Both the position numbers and the translations under genes were made by a program. Positions 1 to 7,745 of a stretch of 23,202 bases of DNA are shown in pieces. Source of the stretch: a virus; the IMG/VR virus record IMGVR_UViG_3300028559_001813, positions 1 to 23,202 of that record; one strand, given 5' to 3'. Numbering within the stretch: the first letter of the stretch is position 1; every line of letters begins with the position of its first letter. The notes beneath the pieces were generated by a model. It was not told where the DNA came from. It ran no database searches and saw nothing but the letters and a program-made list of their open reading frames with translations.

Positions 1-2065
1 TTCCAGCAGTTAAGAGATTAGTTGCGGAGTTAAAAGTCAAATCAACATCGCCTCGTAGGTATTGATCGGCATCTCTGTTCTCAACAAAAGTTATGGAATA
101 GTTTGTGTCTATTCCGTTGGTGTTTGTGATATTAATTGTGGCTGCATTACCGGTAAATGCTGTGGTCTGCGTAGTGGCATCTGGGAATGTCAATCCTGCA
201 CCATGGAACGTGAGTGCACCGGAAATGTTCACGGCATCGTTGATCTGTATGGCTGATGAATCTGAAGAAGATATCTCATTTACAGCTATCGTGCTTGGCA
301 CTGATGTAAGATATGATGAAAGGTTGGGTCCAGTGATCGTTAAAGTGTCTCCACTCACTGCCGTGGTTATGTTCTGTGTGCCAGCGATCCGGATGGTCTC
401 GCCTGCGTTCAATGTCGTTCCAGTGCTGTCATCGCCCACCACGGTGATTGTTGCTGCTGTGCTCTGTGTCGTGGAATCTGGGAATGTTAACACACCATCT
501 GTGCCAAAACGCCAAACCTGTGAAGTGGCATTAGGCACATCATAGTTGGTAGTAATCTCTACATAGTCGTCACCTGATCTCAACCGTATTTGGCCACCAG
601 CAGTTATTAGCACATCATCATAGGCTGTCATTCGAAGATCGTTGCCAGCGTCAATATCTATGTGTGTCCCAGCCCGACTTATGATATCGAATACACCATC
701 ATCTGGCTCAATGTGTATTTTGCTGATTCGCTGGTAGCTGAATCTTATTGCGGTCACATCAATGGGACCGTCTGCTGGGGCACCTGTCAAGATAATTTCA
801 TTGCCGTTGGAATAACTGTATGGGTATTCTGCTCCAGCACCGTTTATTCGAACTGTGACATTGTTGACGAGGCTCAATTCCGTGCTGATAAAATCCAGCA
901 CATAATCCTCAGGAGTGGTTAAAGTAATGGTGCTGCTACCAAAGCCGATGTCAGTCCAAGTTGCTGAACCAAAATCATTATTAGCGACTGAATAACTGTT
1001 ATCATCTGGCTCAATAGTCTGTGAAAGAACTCGGTAAGGATTTAAAGTTATTGATGCTTGATAGCCCCCATTGGCTGATTGTATACCTTTGCCAGAAGGC
1101 ACTGTTAGATTGCCGTCTGACCCAAATGACCAAGTGTTACTGTTATTGTTAATTGTCAATCCAGCATTGGCGGTCAATAGTCCGGACACGTTGATGGCAT
1201 CGTTGATCTGTATGGCTGTAGAATCAGCTGAAGTAATTTCGTTGACTTCTAATGTTCCAGATACACTGGTAGAATTTCCTAGACTGAGTTTTCCTTCACT
1301 CTCTGTGATAGACACACCATTAATGTTGATGGAACCTGGACCCACGTAAAGCGTGTGCCATCTCTTGTCGGCGCTGCCCAAATATTGTGTGTTGTCTGTG
1401 GCCGGTAAAAAATTTCCTGATTTTAAAACCAAATTTCCTGTGCCTGCGGGATCCAACTCCATGTCCGCATTGGAACTGGTAGTGCTCAATGTGTTGCCGG
1501 AAAATACAAAATCACCTGTGCTTGATGATGTGCCGGTTATTGTAAGTGTATCTCCTGACACTGCCGTGGTCACTGATCCAGCACCCACTATCTTGAATGT
1601 CTCTCCGATGCTTACGGCTATGCCTGTGCTGTCATCTCCTACAAAAGTGATGGCTCCCGGATCCACTGCTGTGAATGATAGATTGCCCGCTCCGTCGGTC
1701 TTCAATACCTGACCCGCGGTGCCGTCCGCTATGGGGAAGCTGAGTCCGTTTATGACCACGGTGCCGGTGCCGTTGCCGTCCAATAATAAATTTGCGTTGG
1801 AGGTAGTTGTTATGATTTGGTTGTCGTTGACCTGTATGCCTTCTATGTCCACTGCTCCAGTACCATTGCCTTCCAGCACCAAGGTGCCATTGGTTATGCC
1901 TGAGCTAATGGTGTTGTTAGTGAAGATAAGTGTATCTAGGCTGTCGCCGCCCAGCTCTGCATATAACTCTTGAAAATTGGTGTTGACCTTAGTGAACGCT
2001 CCGCGCAGGCTGTCGCCTGTGGCTGGATTTCCTTCGGTTCCTGTGTCAATTGTGAGTCTGCTCAT
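1..2065 (-). CDS. Fibre-like virion structural protein (3' end beyond window)
   Basis: The minus-strand frame opens at ATG 2065 and I found no stop down to base 1, giving about 688 residues with the C-terminus missing. The N-terminus reads MSRLTIDTGTEGNPATGD followed by SLRGAFTKVNTNFQELYAEL, a start I associate with virion or fibre proteins of marine T4-like phages (from memory, not searched). The rest is low-complexity beta-rich sequence full of Thr, Ser, Asn, Gly and Asp. A module with GDDSTG, GET, TTAVSGDTLTITG occurs twice (about 1532-1640 and 329-438), and a SAIQINDA(I/V)N(V/I)SG element also occurs twice. Short phrases such as WSFGSDGNL and WRFGTDGVL are typical of such repeats. No transmembrane segment or enzyme motif was seen. 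Probable role: tail fibre or other surface fibre that contacts the host. An AT-rich late-promoter-like box lies just upstream. Confidence 0.8.
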   Translation of the reverse strand, partial: MSRLTIDTGTEGNPATGDSLRGAFTKVNTNFQELYAELGGDSLDTLIFTNNTISSGITNGTLVLEGNGTGAVDIEGIQVNDNQIITTTSNANLLLDGNGTGTVVINGLSFPIADGTAGQVLKTDGAGNLSFTAVDPGAITFVGDDSTGIAVSIGETFKIVGAGSVTTAVSGDTLTITGTSSSTGDFVFSGNTLSTTSSNADMELDPAGTGNLVLKSGNFLPATDNTQYLGSADKRWHTLYVGPGSININGVSITESEGKLSLGNSTSVSGTLEVNEITSADSTAIQINDAINVSGLLTANAGLTINNNSNTWSFGSDGNLTVPSGKGIQSANGGYQASITLNPYRVLSQTIEPDDNSYSVANNDFGSATWTDIGFGSSTITLTTPEDYVLDFISTELSLVNNVTVRINGAGAEYPYSYSNGNEIILTGAPADGPIDVTAIRFSYQRISKIHIEPDDGVFDIISRAGTHIDIDAGNDLRMTAYDDVLITAGGQIRLRSGDDYVEITTNYDVPNATSQVWRFGTDGVLTFPDSTTQSTAATITVVGDDSTGTTLNAGETIRIAGTQNITTAVSGDTLTITGPNLSSYLTSVPSTIAVNEISSSDSSAIQINDAVNISGALTFHGAGLTFPDATTQTTAFTGNAATINITNTNGIDTNYSITFVENRDADQYLRGDVDLTFNSATNLLTAG
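233..255. repeat. 23-bp exact direct repeat, copy 1 (within fibre-like gene)
   Basis: Bases 233-255 are identical to 1196-1218, 963 bp away. Both encode the same AIQINDA peptide in the minus-strand fibre-like gene, so this is a coding repeat of a structural module. It could support recombination between modules. Confidence 0.85.
1196..1218. repeat. 23-bp exact direct repeat, copy 2 (within fibre-like gene)
   Basis: Second copy of the 23-bp repeat at 233-255, in the same orientation and reading frame. The sequence around the two copies has diverged, including the residues on either side of the shared peptide. Confidence 0.85.
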
Positions 2066-2080
2066 ATAATGATTTCCATA

Positions 2081-2088
2081 TATTTATT
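2081..2088 (-). promoter_or_regulatory. T4-late-like promoter box upstream of fibre-like gene
   Basis: On the minus strand the box reads AATAAATA, one base from the T4 late consensus TATAAATA. It ends 15 bases before the ATG at 2065, leaving a short leader with a weak GGAAAT that could act as ribosome binding site. A structural gene is the expected target of a late promoter. The match is short and the region is AT-rich, so chance is possible. Confidence 0.45.
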
Positions 2089-2107
2089 AAATATTCTTGA
2101 GGATATC

Positions 2108-2395
2108 ATGTTCATAGAAACACTGAAAACACTCCGACTGTACGAACGCCAGAGTAAACTGGGTGTATATCATACCTTCAAAAGAAAAAACACTCTATAC
2201 GTATTCAAATGCGACTGCTGCGGCATAACATTCCTGCGGCCCAAGAGCAGGGTGGCGATGGACAGGGCCACCAATGATTATAAACATGTGTGCAGTTTCT
2301 GTGACTCAAAGAGATATGCCCAAAAGGTCGGGGTTAAAATGCGAGGTATCTACCGCACTGACGCCAGCAGCGACAAGCCCATAGGCAGCACTTAG
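2108..2395 (+). CDS. Small Cys-rich, zinc-ribbon-like protein
   Basis: A 95-residue basic protein. Two cysteine clusters, CDCC (residues 35-38) and CSFC (62-65), are about 25 residues apart, as in a treble-clef or zinc-ribbon fold; the stretch FKCDCCGITFLRPKSR resembles the first half of phage HNH or zinc-finger proteins, but no HNH catalytic motif follows. I chose ATG 2108 rather than an upstream in-frame start at 1970, because the upstream part lies inside the divergent fibre gene. The gene converges on the iscA-like gene and the two stop codons overlap in TTAG at 2392-2395. Function unknown; nucleic-acid binding is a guess from the Zn-ribbon-like pattern. Confidence 0.65.
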   Translation: MFIETLKTLRLYERQSKLGVYHTFKRKNTLYVFKCDCCGITFLRPKSRVAMDRATNDYKHVCSFCDSKRYAQKVGVKMRGIYRTDASSDKPIGST

Positions 2396-2727
2396 ACTGA
2401 GAAACTTTCTCCGCATCCGCAGCCGCCCGTGGCCTTGGGATTGGTTATCTCGAACTGTGCTCCGAACACTTCTTCCTTCCAATCTACTCTGGTGCCGGCC
2501 ACATACATCACGCTCATGGAGTCCACGACAAATCTGCCACCCGCCCATTCCACTACCACGTCATCTTTTTGTATCTGTTCCGCGGAGTCCGCAAATCCCC
2601 AATCGTATTTGAAGCCTGCACATCCTCCGCCCAGCACTGCTAGGCTCACTGCATATTTTCCAGGATTGCGGGTCAATAGATTACCAATCTGTTTTCGAGC
2701 TGATTCTGTTAGTTCAAACAATTCCAT
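2392..2727 (-). CDS. A-type iron-sulfur carrier (IscA/SufA/HesB family)
   Basis: A 111-residue protein of normal length for A-type Fe-S carriers, which accept clusters from a scaffold and pass them to target enzymes. The three cluster ligands are present: Cys36 in GGGCAGFKY and Cys103/Cys105 in the C-terminal GGCGCGESF motif. Start ATG 2727 gives the usual ELTESA beginning. hesB/iscA-like genes are known auxiliary genes in marine T4-like phages. In this window it fits with SufE, SufB, a radical SAM enzyme and several iron oxygenases. The gene is transcribed away from the oxygenase operon; a TGG-CATAAT extended -10 element ends seven bases before the ATG. Which carrier subtype (iscA, sufA or erpA) it is cannot be settled by eye. 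Confidence 0.92.
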   Translation of the reverse strand: MELFELTESARKQIGNLLTRNPGKYAVSLAVLGGGCAGFKYDWGFADSAEQIQKDDVVVEWAGGRFVVDSMSVMYVAGTRVDWKEEVFGAQFEITNPKATGGCGCGESFSV

Positions 2728-2734
2728 ACTATTA

Positions 2735-2740
2735 ATTATG
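2735..2740 (-). promoter_or_regulatory. Possible extended -10 promoter of iscA-like gene
   Basis: On the minus strand TGG precedes CATAAT, an extended -10 pattern, and the hexamer ends seven bases before the ATG at 2727. No convincing -35 box was found. The spacing matches the leaderless promoters elsewhere in the window, which is the main reason to list it. Confidence 0.35.
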
Positions 2741-2775
2741 CCACTGGTTTAATTCATCCGATAATCTGTGTGCAG

Positions 2776-2805
2776 TTGACACCCACAACAGCGTTGTGTT
2801 ATAAT
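2776..2805 (+). promoter_or_regulatory. Consensus sigma70 promoter, leaderless, for the oxygenase operon
   Basis: A perfect TTGACA (2776-2781) and a perfect TATAAT (2800-2805) are separated by 18 bp. The ATG of the first operon gene is at 2812, six bases after the -10 box, so transcription should begin at the start codon itself. No ribosome binding site can exist on such a transcript. Confidence 0.8.
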
Positions 2806-2811
2806 GGTTAT

Positions 2812-3372
2812 ATGCTGATAGACTACACTCGATATCGTGATTATCCACGACTGGCTGATATATTCCGCAGAGTGAAACAGACCTACAATACAGAACAAGA
2901 CCTACAAGATTTCCGAACGGAAGACTGGACAGAACAATGGAATCAAGGCACGCACTCAGACTCGGCTCCCACTTATTCCTATGACATATACAATCGCTTT
3001 GTGAAAAGAACACCACCCGCGAGATGGAGTGAGTTGGTCGGGGACATCAGCACACTGTCGGGCATCAGTTACTCTGCAATCATAGTGGTGCCACCACATT
3101 CGGTCATGCCCGAGCACACTGATTGGAGCCACATCGAAGGCATGGATGACCGTGAACCGGATCGCACTTACACCATCATGTACTACCTGCGCCAACCCAA
3201 GGCCACAGAACAGGAGTGTGGCATGCAGTGGGGAGATAGGAAATTATACCTGCCGGAAGATTCCATACTGTGTCTCGATGGGGGTCGCAATCCGCATTCG
3301 GTGTACAACCACACCGCTGAGACCAGGGTATCATTTTGTCTAAGTGTGCTGGAAACGAGTTTTGAACTATGA
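2812..3372 (+). CDS. 2OG-Fe(II) oxygenase-like protein, aspartyl/asparaginyl hydroxylase type
   Basis: A 186-residue cupin-type protein. The iron ligands are visible as HTD (His102, Asp104) and a distal His162 in NPHSVYNHT, with Arg172 placed to hold 2-oxoglutarate (TRVSFCLSV). The layout, PPHSVMPEHTDW followed by RTYTIMYYLR and a late HSVYN motif, resembles the aspartyl/asparaginyl beta-hydroxylase family. Such enzymes hydroxylate amino acids or side chains using O2 and 2-oxoglutarate. A longer frame starting with GTG at 2770 is rejected because it would overlap the promoter. First gene of a five-gene operon; its stop overlaps the next ATG in ATGA. The substrate is unknown. Confidence 0.82.
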   Translation: MLIDYTRYRDYPRLADIFRRVKQTYNTEQDLQDFRTEDWTEQWNQGTHSDSAPTYSYDIYNRFVKRTPPARWSELVGDISTLSGISYSAIIVVPPHSVMPEHTDWSHIEGMDDREPDRTYTIMYYLRQPKATEQECGMQWGDRKLYLPEDSILCLDGGRNPHSVYNHTAETRVSFCLSVLETSFEL

Positions 3373-3956
3373 AGATGATAGATAATTTTTTGGCTGTGGA
3401 TTTCGCCAATGAGCTGGAGAGCTATATTATCGGTGAGTTGGACAAGCCCATATGGATGAACGGACATTCTTATTTTGATGCTGAATTTGGCAAGTATTTG
3501 CCAGATAAACAATTTCCCTTCATTGCTCACATGGATACCAAGATGGCAAATAAATTAATACAAACTCTGCTGTCCCAAGGCATACTGACACGAGAGCCAG
3601 CTGACAGCGAAGCATTAATTTACAAAGCCTATCCACTTAGTTCTGTGGAGTGGCATACTGACAAGCATGACGAATATGATAAGAGTCGTGAATGGAAAAC
3701 ACAGAAAGATAAAGATCCGGCCGGGATATCAATATATCTAAACAGAGAATGGCACCCTGATTGGGGAGGTTGTTTCTTGTTGAAGGATAACCATTCAGAC
3801 ACACATGGAAAATTTTATGAGCCCATATTCAACAGAGCAATAATAAACAATGGCAGGGAATTACATTCAGTCAGCACCATCAATGCTGGAAGTAAAAACA
3901 GATACAGCGTGCAATTGTTTCTGAGCAGATCCGCTCTGAGAGAAGATCTACAATGA
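3369..3956 (+). CDS. 2OG-Fe(II) oxygenase (prolyl-4-hydroxylase-like fold)
   Basis: A 195-residue protein beginning MIDNFLAVDFANELE, a typical start for phage and marine 2OG-Fe(II) oxygenases. Iron ligands are His96 and Asp98 in EWHTDKHDEYD and His166 in RELHSVSTI; Arg178 in KNRYSVQLFLS is the likely 2-oxoglutarate anchor. The central segment ISIYLNREWHPDWGGCFLL is the classic P4Hc core strand with WGG. This type occurs repeatedly in T4-like marine phages, mostly with unknown substrates. It is translationally coupled to the genes on both sides (ATGA at 3369-3372 and overlap at 3953-3956). It is not closely similar to its two oxygenase neighbours, so the operon holds different oxygenases and not a recent tandem duplication. 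Confidence 0.9.
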   Translation: MKMIDNFLAVDFANELESYIIGELDKPIWMNGHSYFDAEFGKYLPDKQFPFIAHMDTKMANKLIQTLLSQGILTREPADSEALIYKAYPLSSVEWHTDKHDEYDKSREWKTQKDKDPAGISIYLNREWHPDWGGCFLLKDNHSDTHGKFYEPIFNRAIINNGRELHSVSTINAGSKNRYSVQLFLSRSALREDLQ

Positions 3957-4504
3957 TTTCTCCAATCCAATACCGACACCATGACTTGTTACAACCGCTC
4001 TATCAGCACTGTCGAGCGGACTGGGAGGAATGGGAGAAAGATCATGACATCGAAAAGGAATCAGTCAATGCAGGCGATGTGTATGAAGCCAAGCGGTTGG
4101 ATGATCGTTGTGGTTGGTGGGGAGTGCCTTTGGTTCATTTCTACAAACGTACCAAATGGAGTGATCAATGGCCGCGTACCTACAATGCCAGCAAAGATAT
4201 GCCAGGGGTAATACATGTGGCAGTGAACTTCACCAAACCGGGCTGTGTCATTCCCGTGCATCAGGACAAAGTGGACCGTATCAATGATCGCGTGATAGAC
4301 CTTATACCCACGCTGATAGGAATTCGTATTCCCAGCAACAACATAGACACTGTGGGATTCGAAATAGATAAAAAACGAGTTTATATAGGCGAGGGCGACA
4401 TCGTCAGCTTCCTGCCGGAGCAGCCACATGGCAGTTGGAACTTTTCTAAAGAGTGGAGAGTGACCCTATACATCACAACAGAGAGGCAATGTTGGACATT
4501 ATGA
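3953..4504 (+). CDS. Second aspartyl/asparaginyl hydroxylase-like 2OG-Fe(II) protein
   Basis: A 183-residue protein with the same general layout as the first operon gene. GCVIPVHQDKVDR supplies His103 and Asp105, QPHGSWNFS supplies distal His159, and Arg169 in KEWRVTLYI is the likely 2-oxoglutarate contact. Spacing between the HxD motif and the distal His is similar in the two proteins, suggesting related folds, but overall identity is low. The stop TGA overlaps the ATG of the aminotransferase in ATGA. A role in hydroxylating an intermediate that the following aminotransferase and amidinotransferase use is inferred only from gene order. The family call is less certain than for the P4H-like neighbour. 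Confidence 0.72.
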   Translation: MISPIQYRHHDLLQPLYQHCRADWEEWEKDHDIEKESVNAGDVYEAKRLDDRCGWWGVPLVHFYKRTKWSDQWPRTYNASKDMPGVIHVAVNFTKPGCVIPVHQDKVDRINDRVIDLIPTLIGIRIPSNNIDTVGFEIDKKRVYIGEGDIVSFLPEQPHGSWNFSKEWRVTLYITTERQCWTL

Positions 4505-5595
4505 AAACTTTTCCAGGATTGATATGTGGTGAGCAGAACCCTGTGGGACCAGCACAGCCTTATTGGCAGTATGGCAACATCGTGAATGGAACCAAACAGA
4601 TAGATCCAGTGTTGCACTTTGGTTGTTTCGTGTTGGGATTCCAACGCACAGACATCATAGATTATGTGTGTGAACACATGAAGACCAAACCCGAAGTGGC
4701 CGAGAGCTTTTATTGTGATGACACATTGAAACTCAACGACATAACATGGTCCTTGGCGGAACGCCTACATGGCATGACCGGGTTCAACAGCATATTTGCT
4801 CTCAGTGGCAGCGACGCCAACGAAGGCGCCGTGAAACTGGCCAGCGCATACCAGAAGCAGATGGGGCAGACAAACAGACACCGCATCGTGTCATTTGAGG
4901 ACAGTTATCATGGTTCGACTTTCCTAAACTACAGCATGGGGGACAGCATGTTGAAAGATCCCTTCTACACCCTGCGTCCTTATGATTCGGTAAAAAGACT
5001 GCCCAGAGACTTTGCAGTTTCGGAACATGATTGGTCGGATGTGATATGCGTGATCGTGGAGACTTGTCCATACGGTGATGGGCTCAAGCCCAGCTCCGAG
5101 GAGTTCTGGGGCAAGATCAAAGAGATACAGCAGCAGGGAGTGTTGGTGATTGTGGACGACATATTCATAGGTGGAGGCAAGACCGGCACCGTGTTTGGTT
5201 GGCAGACGCTGCCAATCACGCCAGACATCACCACACAGGGCAAGGCCATCACCGCGGGGTATTTTCCTCTTAGCATCACGATGTACAACAAGAGGATCGC
5301 AGAGGCGTTGCCAGATAAATTTAATTGGGATCATGGCTTCACATACAGTTTCTCACTGCCTGGCATATTGAGTTGCAACAAATATTTAGACATCCTAGAG
5401 CAAGAAAACATATTACAACAACATCAGTTAGTGATCGCCAAGGCCCACGCCATATTTGCGGCACAGGATTACAAAGTGCTGGGGGAGTATGGAACAATAT
5501 TACAGATCAAGAGAAAGAAAGACAAGCATTTCCTTGTGTTGCCGATCAATGCCACAGATGAATACTTCTCTGTGTTGGAGGAACATCTGCGATGA
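4501..5595 (+). CDS. PLP-dependent class III aminotransferase
   Basis: Class III fold-type I aminotransferase or aminomutase. The PLP phosphate-binding SGSDANEGA (102-110), the aspartate that holds the pyridine nitrogen in VIVDDIFIGGGKTG (Asp219/220), and the PLP lysine Lys248 in TTQGKAITAGYFPLS are all present, so it should be active. At 364 residues it is shorter than the usual 420-450. I chose ATG 4501, which overlaps the preceding stop as ATGA; in-frame starts at 4489 and 4453 are possible but overlap the preceding gene more. Members of this class move an amino group between omega-amines or amino acids and 2-oxo acids. Just upstream of an amidinotransferase, it could create the amine that is then amidinated (inference). 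Confidence 0.9.
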   Translation: MKTFPGLICGEQNPVGPAQPYWQYGNIVNGTKQIDPVLHFGCFVLGFQRTDIIDYVCEHMKTKPEVAESFYCDDTLKLNDITWSLAERLHGMTGFNSIFALSGSDANEGAVKLASAYQKQMGQTNRHRIVSFEDSYHGSTFLNYSMGDSMLKDPFYTLRPYDSVKRLPRDFAVSEHDWSDVICVIVETCPYGDGLKPSSEEFWGKIKEIQQQGVLVIVDDIFIGGGKTGTVFGWQTLPITPDITTQGKAITAGYFPLSITMYNKRIAEALPDKFNWDHGFTYSFSLPGILSCNKYLDILEQENILQQHQLVIAKAHAIFAAQDYKVLGEYGTILQIKRKKDKHFLVLPINATDEYFSVLEEHLR

Positions 5596-6653
5596 CCTAC
5601 ACTGAATATGATCCCTTGGAGAGCGTGATAGTGGGAGACACATATTCTCCCGGCGATGTGGATCATCTGTTAAAAAATAATGCCACACAGTTCAACAAGA
5701 TACTGGGAGAGACCAAGCAGGATCTAGACAGCCTGGCGGAATTCCTAAAGAAAGGCAACATACATGTTGAGCGTCCGGTGTTGCACCGCTATGACAGCGT
5801 GAAGATGCCTACATTTGATATAAGGTTACCCATGGCACCTGTCGTGCCAAGAGACGCATTACTGGTGATAGGCAACACCATAATACAAACTTACACCAGT
5901 TACACTGACAGATATTTTGATTCTATCAGTTACTATCACATATTTGAAAAGATGTTCAGAGAGGGTTATCGCTGGATCAGCCAACCACCACCCATGTTGA
6001 CCAATCTCAACACGGAGCATGATTGGTTCGTCAGTGACAGGACCTACAAAGACAAGTTGCCGGACAGGGTGTTATGGCACACCGCCACTATGTATCGTGC
6101 GGGTGATGCTGTCATAGTAAATCATGAGGGTCCGGGATCGGAGACAGGATTGGAGTGGTGCCGCCGAGAATTGCCAGAGTTCAAGTTCTATCACAACACG
6201 GGCACACGCTTCAAGGGATTCGGACACATCGACCATGGCTTCATAATGATAGATGATGACACAGTGATCCACGCGGGATTGGATTGGGTTCCTGAATGCC
6301 TGCGTGAGAAGAAACTGGTCGACGTTGGTGATTGCCTGCCAAAATTGAAGCTGGACAGGTTCGCACGGGATTATGCACAGGCGCAGGACAAAATGGATGT
6401 GGCATGGTTGGACAAGTATTTAGAAAACTGGAGAGGTTATTGCCAAGAAGTGTGCTTCGATCTCAATGTGCTAGTGATCGACAGGCATAACATTGTGTTT
6501 GGTAGGCACCTGCCGGAACTATTTGCCAAGCTGAGAACACTGCGGATAGACTGCCACGTCATCCCCCAAAGACACTATCTATTTTGGGAAGGTGGCATAC
6601 ACTGCTCGACCCTCGACATCAAGAGAAAAGGCGAGAAGAGAAAAATTATCTAA
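5592..6653 (+). CDS. Arginine:glycine amidinotransferase-like protein
   Basis: A 353-residue member of the amidinotransferase family, which moves the amidino group of arginine to an amine and leaves ornithine. Recognisable family blocks are PRDALLVIGNTIIQT (86-100), RYFDSISYYHIFEKMF, GHIDHGF (211-217) and the C-terminal GGIHCSTLDIKRKG, giving catalytic Cys338 and His212. The block that carries the third catalytic residue (FDAAD in vertebrate AGAT) reads LWHTATMYRAG here (161-171), so the Asp appears to be replaced. The enzyme may therefore have altered activity or use another acid. It is the last gene of the operon and overlaps the aminotransferase stop by ATGA; a GGAGG lies about ten bases upstream. 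It converges with the radical SAM gene, nine bases away. Confidence 0.87.
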   Translation: MTYTEYDPLESVIVGDTYSPGDVDHLLKNNATQFNKILGETKQDLDSLAEFLKKGNIHVERPVLHRYDSVKMPTFDIRLPMAPVVPRDALLVIGNTIIQTYTSYTDRYFDSISYYHIFEKMFREGYRWISQPPPMLTNLNTEHDWFVSDRTYKDKLPDRVLWHTATMYRAGDAVIVNHEGPGSETGLEWCRRELPEFKFYHNTGTRFKGFGHIDHGFIMIDDDTVIHAGLDWVPECLREKKLVDVGDCLPKLKLDRFARDYAQAQDKMDVAWLDKYLENWRGYCQEVCFDLNVLVIDRHNIVFGRHLPELFAKLRTLRIDCHVIPQRHYLFWEGGIHCSTLDIKRKGEKRKII

Positions 6654-6662
6654 TAAGAAACC

Positions 6663-7745
6663 TTAAATTATATCCCCGTCGTTCTTCTCGCTGTAGGTAT
6701 ATGCCTCGGGCACCCTGTCCAGCACAGGCAATCCCTTGTTGACATAAGCATCGCGTGTGATGACCTGATGAACGAAATTGGTCATGTAGTCCTGTCTATT
6801 GAACTTGGCCCATGGAGAATGTTTCAATTGCTGCATGTCTATGTTGGTGGCGTCAGGCCATTGTATGATTCTTAGAAAATGTCCATTCATGTAGGCCATC
6901 ATGTGGTACATGTTGTCATCTCCCAGATCATGAGCACTGATCAGTTCATGCCCCATGGACTTTGCTATCTGCTCGATCATCTTGTAGTTCTTGCTGATGT
7001 ATGCAGTGGGCTCCGTGGGCACCCTGCCTATGTTGCTGCCCAGCCTGATCCTGAACTGGAATTTCTTGCCGCTGTTGTAGTAGGGAAATGTGTTGATCTC
7101 TTCCAAGACGTCCCGGAGATGTTCATAGCTCTCCACGGTGTATCCTATGTAATGGAAAAGCAAATTCATGTCTATGCAGTTTTTGATGCCCTGCAGTTGT
7201 TTCTCGTGTGTGTCTCGGCCCTGATAGCTCCAGTGATTTAATCCAATCAGCACTGCGTGGGTCTTGTGCTCCTGCAATTTTTCAACAAACTTTTTCTCGT
7301 GCAGCCTGACCCCGTTGGTCAGTATCACTGCCTTGCGTCCCGAAGCTCTTATGTTGTCAACGATGTCAAACATGTCCCTCCTCACAGTGGCCTCCGCCCC
7401 GGCAAGTATGACATGATCTATCGCTGGTGGGGCAGTGCTGATGTGATTGTAAATGTATTGGAGATCAATGTCCCTTTCTTTGTTGTCAGGTATGTGATAG
7501 CAATGCGGACAGGCCAGCTGACAGCGATTGGTCACCTCTATCATCAAGATCCTGTTGTAGAACCTATTGATTCGCTGTTCCAACTTCTCACAGAATTCAG
7601 CGTCGGGATCCTGGACTATCTTGAAATCACCATGTTCGGGGCAGGACTTGTTGATGTAGCGGACGTTGTCCTCCACAGTGACCTGCGAAGGAATGTGCCT
7701 GTAACAGATATGGCAAAGAGAGTGGGATTCGTATAAAGTTCTCAT
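6663..7745 (-). CDS. Radical SAM enzyme with N-terminal zinc-binding-like domain
   Basis: A 360-residue radical SAM protein. The [4Fe-4S] motif is CxxxCxxC in NRCQLACPHCYH (Cys75, 79, 82). It is preceded by a small domain with CHIC (11-14) and CPEHGDF (35-41), the rubredoxin-like N-terminal block found in the group that contains archaeal tetraether-lipid synthase (Tes) and the pterin dimethyltransferase-like proteins. AGAEATVRRD and AVILTNGV are the expected barrel strands. The C-terminus lacks an obvious SPASM cysteine cluster. The ATG overlaps the SufE stop in ATGA, so it is co-translated with a sulfur/Fe-S helper. The substrate is unknown; lipid or pterin chemistry would be a guess from the family. 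Confidence 0.87.
   Translation of the reverse strand: MRTLYESHSLCHICYRHIPSQVTVEDNVRYINKSCPEHGDFKIVQDPDAEFCEKLEQRINRFYNRILMIEVTNRCQLACPHCYHIPDNKERDIDLQYIYNHISTAPPAIDHVILAGAEATVRRDMFDIVDNIRASGRKAVILTNGVRLHEKKFVEKLQEHKTHAVLIGLNHWSYQGRDTHEKQLQGIKNCIDMNLLFHYIGYTVESYEHLRDVLEEINTFPYYNSGKKFQFRIRLGSNIGRVPTEPTAYISKNYKMIEQIAKSMGHELISAHDLGDDNMYHMMAYMNGHFLRIIQWPDATNIDMQQLKHSPWAKFNRQDYMTNFVHQVITRDAYVNKGLPVLDRVPEAYTYSEKNDGDII

Noticed and set aside
62-1973. Several plus-strand open frames of 60-150 codons in the first 2 kb
   Set aside because: They lie antisense to one long open minus-strand frame whose protein has clear fibre-like repeats; the plus-strand products are Val/Pro/Ser-rich with no motif.
2770-2811. 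Upstream GTG start for the first oxygenase, adding 14 residues
   Set aside because: It would overlap a perfect TTGACA/TATAAT promoter that ends six bases before ATG 2812.
4453-4500. Longer N-terminus of the aminotransferase
   Set aside because: The extra residues overlap the end of the preceding oxygenase; ATG 4501 forms a standard ATGA junction like the others in the operon.
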